Shown here in pieces: positions 7,056 to 12,501 of a stretch of 12,501 nucleotides of DNA. This DNA is from DAIDKA01 sp035943195. GTDB taxonomy: Bacteria; Pseudomonadota; Gammaproteobacteria; Steroidobacterales; Steroidobacteraceae. A model generated the notes under the pieces. The model searched no databases and was not told the DNA's origin. It saw only the letters and a program-made list of their open reading frames with translations. Location: positions 1 through 12,501 of the forward strand of contig DASZCK010000202.1 of NCBI GenBank assembly GCA_035943195.1, given 5' to 3'. The position numbers and the translations under genes were made by a program. Each line of letters begins with the position of its first letter. Position 1 is the stretch's first letter.

Positions 7056-8221
7056 TCCGCCAGGCGTTCGTGATGTCGGCGCTGAACCTGCTGTCGTTGC
7101 CGAAGCGTCTGGGCAGTGCGCTGATTGATGTTTTCGGCGTCGCCTGTGTGGTCGCGGTGTTCGTCGGCCTGTTCTCCGTGGTCGCGAGCTACCAGTCGCT
7201 GCTGGTCACCGGCAGCGACGATGCCACGCTGATGGTGATGAAGAGCGGGAATGCGGAAAATGAGAGTCAGATTACCAAGGCCGACAGTGACGCCATCGCA
7301 ACCGCTGCCACCGCCGGCGATCCCCGCGTGATCCTCTCGCCGGAGACCTCGCGCCTGATCAGCGTGAAGCGACCCCAGAATCATGATTTCGTGACCGTCG
7401 CGCTGCGCGGAGTCGGCCCGCATGCCATCGGCCTGCGTGCCGGCATGAAACTTACAGCCGGGCGCTTGTTTCAGTCCGGTCGTTATGAGCTCATCGTCGG
7501 CCATGCCAGTCAGCAGCAGTTCGCGGGATTGCAGATCGGCAGCAGCCTGCACCTGGCTGATGCCGACTGGCGCATCGTCGGAGTCTTCACGGCGACGGGT
7601 ACCGGCGTGGAGTCCGAGGTGTGGGGCGATCTCGGCGCACTGCAGTCGGCGTATGGCTCGGGCAACAACGTGAGCAGCGTGCGCCTCAAGCCCAGCAGCG
7701 ATGCCGCCGCCGCGAACATTCGCGCACGGCTGAAGGCCGATCCCAATCTCGGCGTCAACGTGCAGCGCGAACGGGACTACTTCCAAGGCTCGATCGATGG
7801 TCTGTTCACGACCATGCGCTTTTTTGCCTACCCGGTGCTGCTGGTGATGGCCATCGGCGCGGTCTTTGCCGGCCTGAACACCATGTACGGCGCCGTGGCC
7901 GCCCGCACCCGGGAAATCGGCGTCGCACGCTCCATCGGCTTCGGCGCGGTGCCGGTGGCGGTGGGTGTGCTGCTGGAGTCGGTGCTGCTGTCACTGCTCG
8001 GCGGCATCTTGGGGGTCGCGGTCATCCGCCTGGCGCTCAACGGCATGCAGACCAATACCAATTTCTTCGGCGACACCCAGTTCGCCTTGAATCTGGTGGT
8101 ACCCCCGGCCTTGATGCTGCAGGGCGTGGTGTGGGCGGCGCTGATTGGCCTCTTGGGCGGGCTGCTGCCCGCCGTGCGCGCCGGCCGCCTGCCCATCGTC
8201 GAGGCGTTGCGCGAAACTTGA
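7052..8221 (+). CDS. ABC transporter permease, FtsX/MacB type (third, divergent)
   Basis: This 389-residue permease belongs to the same superfamily but is clearly distinct from the two upstream copies. It has an N-terminal helix (about 25-50, VACVVAVFVGLFSVV), a periplasmic MacB-like domain (about 50-265), and a C-terminal FtsX domain. The latter begins FFAYPVLLVMAIGAVFAGLN and carries the coupling segment AARTREIGVARSIGFG and the end LLPAVRAGRLPIVEALRET. The ATG overlaps the copy 2 stop (ATGA), so the three permeases form one translationally coupled unit. Two different permease types usually pair around a dimeric ATPase. Here one partner type exists in two versions and no ATPase or membrane-fusion gene follows. 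The ATPase may be encoded elsewhere. Confidence 0.9.
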   Translation: MIRQAFVMSALNLLSLPKRLGSALIDVFGVACVVAVFVGLFSVVASYQSLLVTGSDDATLMVMKSGNAENESQITKADSDAIATAATAGDPRVILSPETSRLISVKRPQNHDFVTVALRGVGPHAIGLRAGMKLTAGRLFQSGRYELIVGHASQQQFAGLQIGSSLHLADADWRIVGVFTATGTGVESEVWGDLGALQSAYGSGNNVSSVRLKPSSDAAAANIRARLKADPNLGVNVQRERDYFQGSIDGLFTTMRFFAYPVLLVMAIGAVFAGLNTMYGAVAARTREIGVARSIGFGAVPVAVGVLLESVLLSLLGGILGVAVIRLALNGMQTNTNFFGDTQFALNLVVPPALMLQGVVWAALIGLLGGLLPAVRAGRLPIVEALRET

Positions 8222-8293
8222 GGCGGCGCCGCGGCCCGCTGGCTTACAATTTGCTGTCGAAGACGAAAAACATCCGCAACAGGGGTTAAAAAA
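8222..8293 (+). promoter_or_regulatory. Leader before the DUF3617 gene with weak -10 box and ribosome site
   Basis: This 72-base gap holds a GC-rich self-complementary stretch GCGGCGCCGC (8223-8232), TACAAT (8245-8250) as a possible -10 element, and AGGGG (8281-8285) at 8 bases from the ATG. No good -35 lies 16-18 bases upstream of TACAAT, so the promoter call is weak. The ribosome site is good. Confidence 0.3.
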
Positions 8294-8752
8294 ATGCGAA
8301 TTCTCAATCAGGTCCGCCGCTACGGCGCGGCGAGCGCGGTGCTGGCGATTCTGGGTGCGCAGGTCGTCGCCCTCGCCGATGAGGCACCGGCCGGCGAAAT
8401 GTGGCAGATGACCATGAGCATGGAAATGGCGGGCATGAGCATGCCGCCGCGCACCATGCAGATGTGCGTGCCAAAGGGTAAGGCCCAGGAGGCGCTGTCG
8501 AAGCCGCAGGGACCGGGTGTGGGCGACAACTGCAGCATTCAGGACGCCAGCCATGATGGCACTCACTACTCGGCGAAGTTCATGTGTACCGGAAAGCAGC
8601 CGGTGCAGGGGACGGTGGATACGGTGGTCGAAGGCGACCACGCCAAAACCACCATGACCATGCAGGTGAATGGCCAGACCATGACCATGAAGAACGAGTC
8701 GCAGAAAGTTGGAACGCCCTGCACGCCCAAGACTGTGCCCGGCGCGAAGTAG
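8294..8752 (+). CDS. DUF3617 family secreted protein, methionine-rich
   Basis: This 152-residue protein has a signal peptide: positively charged start, hydrophobic core about 12-27, and a likely cleavage after ALA at residue 28, giving a periplasmic protein of about 124 residues. The mature part follows the DUF3617 pattern: an early GEMW, a methionine-rich strand, Cys58, then Cys80, Cys98 and Cys143, enough for two disulfides. Nine methionines fall in residues 36-57, and T-M-T-M repeats occur at 120-123 and 129-132. The family has no firmly known function. It follows the permease trio after a 72-base gap and may have its own promoter. A role in binding a substrate or metal for the envelope is possible but unproven. 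The ATG at 8294 is supported by AGGGG upstream and by the signal peptide. Confidence 0.85.
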   Translation: MRILNQVRRYGAASAVLAILGAQVVALADEAPAGEMWQMTMSMEMAGMSMPPRTMQMCVPKGKAQEALSKPQGPGVGDNCSIQDASHDGTHYSAKFMCTGKQPVQGTVDTVVEGDHAKTTMTMQVNGQTMTMKNESQKVGTPCTPKTVPGAK

Positions 8753-8838
8753 CCTCAGAAACCCTAGGAAAATCAGCCCCTTTGCCGCGGCGCAACAGCG
8801 GCCTGCGCACTTGGCTTAAACTCACGGCGCAACATTTC

Positions 8839-8844
8839 GGAGGT
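8839..8844 (+). promoter_or_regulatory. Strong ribosome binding site for E1-alpha
   Basis: GGAGGT lies 8 bases before the ATG at 8853 and decides that start. The rest of the 100-base gap (8753-8852) holds a weak GCCGC/GCGGC inverted repeat (8784-8802) without a T-run, and CTTAAACT near 8815-8822 as a poor -10 candidate. No sigma-54 type -24/-12 pair was found. Confidence 0.6.
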
Positions 8845-8852
8845 ATGGGCCC

Positions 8853-9851
8853 ATGTCCGGGACGCAAACGACTGTGTCGCATCAGGATCTGATGCGGCTG
8901 TACGAGCAGATGCTGCTGATCCGGCGCACCGAAGAGCGGCTGCGCGATGAGAACAAGGCCGGCAATCTGCCCGGCGCCGTGCATCTTTATATAGGGGAGG
9001 AGGCGATCGCCACCGGCGTGTGCGCGAACCTGCGCGCCACCGACATGATCACCAGTACCCATCGCGGCCACGGCCACTATCTGGCCAAGGGCGGCGATCT
9101 CAACGCCATGCTGGCGGAGATCTGGGCGAAGAGCACCGGCATCTGCAAGGGCATGGGGGGCTCCATGCACGTGGCAGATTTCTCCAAGGGCATTCTCGGT
9201 GCCAACGGCATCGTCGGCGCGGGGTTCGCGATTGCGACCGGCGCGGCGTACTCCGCCATGCTGGCCGGCGAAGGTCGCATCGTCGTCGACTTCTTCGGTG
9301 ACGGGTCCTCCAACCAGGGCACCCTGATGGAGTGTCTGAACATCGCCGCGCTGTGGCAGCTGCCGCTGGTGTTCGTGTGCGAGAACAACACCTTCAGTGA
9401 ATTCAGCCCGGCGAAGACCGTGACCGCGGGAGTCATCGCGGATCGGGCGCGCGCCTTCAACATTCCGACCGAGGTCATCGACGGCAACGACGTGACGGCG
9501 GTATGGAAGGCGGCGAAGACGGCGGTGGAGCGTGCCCGCAGCGGCGGTGGGCCGAGCTTCATCGAGGCGCACACCTATCGCATACAGGGCCACCTGGAGG
9601 CCGAGGATCTGTTTCTGGGTGGACAGCGTTACCGGGAACCCGAGGAAATCGAGAGCTGGAAGAAGAAGGGACCGATCGAGGTCACGCGCAAGCAGCTCGA
9701 GGCTGGCGGCCCCGCAGCCGTGGCGCAACTGCAGGAGATCGAGACGCGGGTGATGGCCAAGGTGGATGCGGCCGTGCGCTTCGCGGTGGAGAGCCCACCG
9801 GCTGATCCGGAGCTGGCGTTCTCGCTGATGTTTGATGGTCGCAGACCTTAA
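8853..9851 (+). CDS. Thiamine-diphosphate 2-oxoacid/acetoin dehydrogenase E1, alpha subunit
   Basis: This 332-residue subunit belongs to the PdhA/AcoA family. It forms an alpha2beta2 E1 that decarboxylates a 2-oxoacid (or cleaves acetoin) with thiamine diphosphate and transfers the acyl group to lipoyl-lysine. Motifs are HLYIGEEAIATGV (44-56), STHRGHGHYLAKG (68-80) for diphosphate contacts, CKGMGGSMH (98-106), and the classic thiamine-diphosphate/Mg motif running from GDG at 149-151 to NN at 178-179. Later HTYRIQGHLEAEDLFL differs from the usual GHS-x-SD phosphorylation-loop-like sequence. The next gene, 14 bases downstream, encodes the beta subunit. Substrate cannot be decided: pyruvate, acetoin and branched-chain 2-oxoacids are all possible. 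The short alpha form (about 330 residues) is typical of AcoA and Gram-positive-type PDH rather than the fused AceE of most gammaproteobacteria. Confidence 0.93.
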   Translation: MSGTQTTVSHQDLMRLYEQMLLIRRTEERLRDENKAGNLPGAVHLYIGEEAIATGVCANLRATDMITSTHRGHGHYLAKGGDLNAMLAEIWAKSTGICKGMGGSMHVADFSKGILGANGIVGAGFAIATGAAYSAMLAGEGRIVVDFFGDGSSNQGTLMECLNIAALWQLPLVFVCENNTFSEFSPAKTVTAGVIADRARAFNIPTEVIDGNDVTAVWKAAKTAVERARSGGGPSFIEAHTYRIQGHLEAEDLFLGGQRYREPEEIESWKKKGPIEVTRKQLEAGGPAAVAQLQEIETRVMAKVDAAVRFAVESPPADPELAFSLMFDGRRP

Positions 9852-9865
9852 GGGGAGAAGCAGAC

Positions 9866-10849
9866 ATGGCCAAGAAACGCATGATCCAGGCAATCAACGA
9901 AGCGCTGTTCGAGGAGTTGGAACGCGACCCGAAGGTCATCCTTTTCGGCGAAGACGTGGAACTCGCCATCATGGGCGACTGCCGCGGGCTGACCGAGCGC
10001 TTTGGCCGCAATCGCATCCGCAATACTCCCATCAGCGAACAATCCCTGACCGGCATGGCGGTGGGCGCCGCGGCGGCCGGACATCGCGTGATCCTGCATC
10101 TGATGTTTTCCAACTTCATCTACACCGGCATGGACGCCATCGGCAATCAGATGGCCAAGATGCGCCTGATGTCAGGCGGGCAGGCCAAGCTCCCCATCAC
10201 CGTCATCGCCAGTTATGGCGGCGGCGGCTCCAATGCCGCGCAGCATTCCGATACGGCCTATCCGCCGCTGCTGAACCTCGGTGGCATCAACGTGCTGACG
10301 CCGGCAACCCCCGGCGACGCCAAGGGTCTGTTGAAGACTGCCATCCGCGGCAACAACCCCTCCTTCTTCATGGAGGCCGGTGGCCGTGGCGGCGAGCAGG
10401 GCGAGGTGCCCGATGGTGAGCATCTGGTGCCCTTCGGCAAGGCGACCATCGCCCGAGCCGGCAAGGACGTGACCATCGTGGCAATCGGCTCGATGCTCAA
10501 GCCCGCACTGCAGGCCGCGAAGGAGCTGGCGGCGGCCGGCGTGGACGCCGAGGTGATCGATCCGCGCACGCTGGTGCCGTTCGACGACGCGGCGGTGCTC
10601 GCATCCCTGAAGAAGACCGGGCACCTGGTGATTTGCGACGAAGCCCGCGAACGCTGCAGCGCCGCCAGTGAAATCGCCGCCATGGTCGCCGATCGCGGCT
10701 TTGGCCTGCTGAAGGCGCCGGTCAAGCGCGTGGCGGTGCCGAACGTGTGCATCCCCTATGCGCCCAATGCCGAGGCACGGGTGATTCCAAACGCCGAGAG
10801 CATCGCCCGCACCTGCCGCGAACTGACCGGTCGCGCCGCGGCCGCCTGA
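9866..10849 (+). CDS. Thiamine-diphosphate 2-oxoacid/acetoin dehydrogenase E1, beta subunit
   Basis: This 327-residue partner of the upstream alpha subunit belongs to the PdhB/AcoB family. The N-terminal pyrimidine-binding domain contains LFGEDV (26-31) and RNTPISEQSLTGMAVGAA (52-69), with E58 as the conserved glutamate that activates the cofactor. NLGGINVLTPATPGDAKGLL (136-155) and the C-terminal transketolase domain with VTIVAIGSML and VIDPRTLVPFD follow. Usual E1-beta proteins have HSQ-type sequence and a HIPG motif; here these are HSDTAYPPLLNLGG (127-140), and FMEAGGRGGEQGE replaces the common FFEHK-like stretch. These changes lie near the active-site entrance and suggest a divergent substrate class. 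GGGGAG lies about 9 bases before the ATG. It is 14 bases from the alpha gene and 16 bases from the lipoyl gene. Confidence 0.93.
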   Translation: MAKKRMIQAINEALFEELERDPKVILFGEDVELAIMGDCRGLTERFGRNRIRNTPISEQSLTGMAVGAAAAGHRVILHLMFSNFIYTGMDAIGNQMAKMRLMSGGQAKLPITVIASYGGGGSNAAQHSDTAYPPLLNLGGINVLTPATPGDAKGLLKTAIRGNNPSFFMEAGGRGGEQGEVPDGEHLVPFGKATIARAGKDVTIVAIGSMLKPALQAAKELAAAGVDAEVIDPRTLVPFDDAAVLASLKKTGHLVICDEARERCSAASEIAAMVADRGFGLLKAPVKRVAVPNVCIPYAPNAEARVIPNAESIARTCRELTGRAAAA

Positions 10850-10865
10850 GGCGCGAAGAACCAGC

Positions 10866-11108
10866 ATGAAGATTACGTTGAAGCTGAGCCGGGTCGGGAT
10901 GAACATGCAGGAGGCCACCATCGCGAAGTGGCACAAACAGGTTGGTGACTCCTTCGCCAAGGATGAGGCGTTGTACGAGATCGAGACCGAGAAGGTGACT
11001 CAGGAGGTGCTGGCACCCGGCGCCGGCAAGCTGCTGGAGATCCTGGTACCGGAGGGTGAGAACTCACCGGTGAACGGCGCAGTTTGCGTGGTGGACCTCA
11101 CGGCGTGA
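10866..11108 (+). CDS. Free-standing lipoyl-domain protein
   Basis: This 80-residue protein is a single biotinyl/lipoyl attachment domain. The conserved hairpin IETEKVTQEV places the lipoylated lysine at K43. The surrounding EIETEK matches lipoyl domains rather than the AMKM of biotin carriers. KWHKQVGDSFAKDEALYEIE and APGAGKLLEILVPEG are the flanking strands. In ordinary complexes this domain is the N-terminus of the E2 acyltransferase, which continues with a subunit-binding domain and a catalytic core; here the gene ends after the domain. It would accept the acyl group from the upstream E1 and pass it to an acyltransferase or other enzyme encoded elsewhere. The ribosome site before it is weak, so coupling to the E1-beta gene is likely. 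Its stop overlaps the end of the convergent ppsA gene by 11 bases. No frameshift is needed to explain the end. Confidence 0.92.
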   Translation: MKITLKLSRVGMNMQEATIAKWHKQVGDSFAKDEALYEIETEKVTQEVLAPGAGKLLEILVPEGENSPVNGAVCVVDLTA

Positions 11109-11113
11109 GGTCC
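11093..11113. terminator. Perfect inverted repeat over two convergent stop codons
   Basis: GGACCTCAC (11093-11101) and GTGAGGTCC (11105-11113) form a perfect 9-base stem with a GGC loop. It contains the stop codons of the lipoyl gene (11106-11108, plus strand) and ppsA (11098-11100, minus strand). The symmetry lets it fold in both transcripts. Neither side has a T-run, so it is a candidate bidirectional transcript end or RNA stabiliser, not a standard intrinsic terminator. Confidence 0.5.
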
Positions 11114-12501
11114 CCGGCCTGCGCCAGCAGGTTCCAGGTCTCGATCACGGAGTCCGGGTTCAGCGATATCGAGGCGATGCCTTCGCCGGCCAACCAGGCC
11201 GCGAAGTCGGGATGGTCGCTGGGTCCCTGACCGCAGATACCCACATACTTGTTCGCCGCCCGGCAGGCCTTGATCGCGCGCGAGATCAGCGCCTTGACGG
11301 CCGGGTCACGTTCGTCGAAATCCGCCACCAGCTGCGGCATGCCTGAATCCCGGTCCAGCCCCAGCGTCAGCTGCGTGAGGTCGTTGGACCCGATCGACAT
11401 GCCGTCGAAGAACTCCAGGTACTGCTCGGCCAGGACGGCATTGCTCGGGACCTCGCACATCATGATGATCTTCAGCTCGTCTTTGCCGCGCTCCAGGCCG
11501 TGATCGGCCAGCATCTGCGTCACCGTCCGCGCCTGACTCAAGGTGCGCACGAACGGCACCATGATCTGCACATTGGTCAGCCCCATCTGCACGCGCACGC
11601 GCTTGAGCGCCTCGCATTCCATGCCGAAGGCTTCGCCGAAATCCTTGCTGATATAGCGGCTGACGCCGCGGAAGCCGAGCATCGGGTTCTCTTCCTCCGG
11701 CTCGTAACGGGTGCCGCCGATGAGCTTGCGGTACTCGTTGGACTTGAAGTCCGAGAGGCGCACGATGACGGGCTTCGGCCAGAAGCTTGCGGCGATGGTC
11801 GCGATGCCTTCCGCGAGCTTATCCTGGTAGAAGGCGCGCGGACTGGGATAACCCCGCGACAGTGACTCGACCGCAAACTTCAGATCCGCATCGATCCTCG
11901 GGTAGTCGAGGATGGCCCGCGGATGCACGCCGATATTGTTGTTGATGATGAACTCGAGTCGGGCGAGGCCCACGCCGGCGTTGGGCATCTGCGCAAAGTC
12001 GAAGGCGAGCTGCGGATTGCCGACATTCATCATGATCTTGACGCGGCAGGGAGGCATCTGCCCGCGCCGCACTTCGCTGACCTCGGTGGCCAGGCGTCCT
12101 GCGTAGACATGCCCGGTGTCACCTTCCGAGCACACCACGGTGACCACGGTGCCGTCGCTGATGCGGCGCGTGGCATCGCCGCAGCCGACCACCGCGGGAA
12201 TACCCAGCTCGCGTGCAATGATGGCCGCGTGACAGGTGCGGCCCCCGCGGTTGGTGACGATGGCACTGGCGCGTTTCATGACCGGCTCCCAGTTCGGATC
12301 GGTCATGTCCGTGACCAGCACGTCGCCGGGCTGGACGCTGTCCATGTCGGCGATGCCCTTCACCAGGCGCGCCGGTCCGCTGCCGATCTTCTGGCCAATC
12401 GCGCGACCCTCGGCGAGCACCGCGCCGGTGTCCTTGAGCTTGTAGCGCAGCTCGACCTGGCTGTCCGCCTGACTCTTCACGGTCTCGGGCCGCGCCTGCA
12501 G
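11098..12501 (-). CDS. ppsA: Phosphoenolpyruvate synthase (PpsA), C-terminal part, runs off the right edge
   Basis: PEP synthase (pyruvate, water dikinase) converts pyruvate and ATP to PEP, AMP and phosphate in gluconeogenesis. The window holds 467 residues, roughly the last 60% of a protein that is about 790 residues in E. coli. The reading frame stays open to base 12501, where it reads LQARPETVKS, a conserved stretch after the ATP-grasp domain, so the GTG near 12480 is internal. TNRGGRTCHAAIIARELG holds the phosphohistidine (His codon 12229-12231). The PEP/pyruvate barrel follows, with MSIGSNDLTQLTLGLDRDSG (PEP-utiliser signature) and YVGICGQGPSDHP, whose Cys (codon 11233-11235) is the catalytic acid. 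The protein ends NPDSVIETWNLLAQAGDLTP, a few residues beyond the usual end. It is convergent to the E1/lipoyl operon, another pyruvate-related function, though shared control is not shown. Confidence 0.96.
   Translation of the reverse strand: MQARPETVKSQADSQVELRYKLKDTGAVLAEGRAIGQKIGSGPARLVKGIADMDSVQPGDVLVTDMTDPNWEPVMKRASAIVTNRGGRTCHAAIIARELGIPAVVGCGDATRRISDGTVVTVVCSEGDTGHVYAGRLATEVSEVRRGQMPPCRVKIMMNVGNPQLAFDFAQMPNAGVGLARLEFIINNNIGVHPRAILDYPRIDADLKFAVESLSRGYPSPRAFYQDKLAEGIATIAASFWPKPVIVRLSDFKSNEYRKLIGGTRYEPEEENPMLGFRGVSRYISKDFGEAFGMECEALKRVRVQMGLTNVQIMVPFVRTLSQARTVTQMLADHGLERGKDELKIIMMCEVPSNAVLAEQYLEFFDGMSIGSNDLTQLTLGLDRDSGMPQLVADFDERDPAVKALISRAIKACRAANKYVGICGQGPSDHPDFAAWLAGEGIASISLNPDSVIETWNLLAQAGDLTP

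Noticed and set aside
6794..7786. Minus-strand open frame across the copy 2/third permease junction
   Set aside because: It is antisense to two conserved genes, with low-complexity composition and no plausible ribosome site or family match.
8782..8830. Sigma-54 promoter before the E1 operon, as in acetoin operons
   Set aside because: The only GG in a suitable context (8813-8814) has no GC at the required spacing; no -24/-12 pair was found.
10866..11108. Truncated or frameshifted E2 gene
   Set aside because: The lipoyl domain is complete and ends with a clean stop, and the following DNA is occupied by the convergent ppsA gene, so there is no room for a decayed E2 core here.
12478..12480. GTG near 12480 as the start of a short PEP-utilising protein
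   Set aside because: The frame stays open to the window edge and reads LQARPETVKS, a conserved internal PpsA stretch, so the codon is an internal valine.

Overview
This is a dense, GC-rich bacterial window with eleven genes and no intergenic gap longer than about 100 bases. Gene content points to Pseudomonadota, probably a gammaproteobacterium: the OtsA and OtsB proteins closely follow the enterobacterial family pattern, and there is a proteobacterial-type PEP synthase and a DUF3617 periplasmic protein. The exact lineage cannot be fixed from this sequence. I see no tRNA, rRNA, CRISPR array, insertion sequence or integrase. Bases 1-43, left of the first gene, hold nothing I can assign.

Region 1 (44-4690) is a trehalose locus. 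A MarR-type repressor on the minus strand is divergent from a tightly coupled operon of otsB (trehalose-6-phosphate phosphatase), a glycoside hydrolase family 15 gene, and otsA (trehalose-6-phosphate synthase). The two junctions are 4-base stop/start overlaps. OtsA makes trehalose-6-phosphate from UDP-glucose and glucose-6-phosphate, and OtsB dephosphorylates it. The GH15 enzyme between them would cleave an alpha-glucoside, possibly trehalose itself. A 26-base imperfect palindrome at the MarR gene start is a candidate operator, close enough to otsB to affect both directions.

Region 2 (4741-8752) encodes three FtsX/MacB-type ABC permeases in a row with overlapping stop/start codons. The first two are tandem paralogs of identical length (385 residues, about 71% identical by ungapped hand alignment). 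The third is divergent. No ATPase or HlyD-type adaptor gene is present in the window. A secreted, methionine-rich DUF3617 protein follows.

Region 3 (8853-11108) is a three-gene operon: E1-alpha and E1-beta of a thiamine-diphosphate 2-oxoacid (or acetoin-type) dehydrogenase, then an 80-residue free-standing lipoyl domain. No E2 acyltransferase core or E3 is present. Convergent to it is the 3' part of ppsA (PEP synthase), which runs off the right edge. The two convergent genes overlap by 11 bases inside a perfect 9-base-arm inverted repeat that holds both stop codons.

Nothing here is a clear new defence or mobile system. The items most worth checking are the permease trio without an ATPase, the E1/lipoyl-carrier operon without an E2 core, the GH15 gene inside the trehalose synthesis operon, and the palindromic convergent stop.
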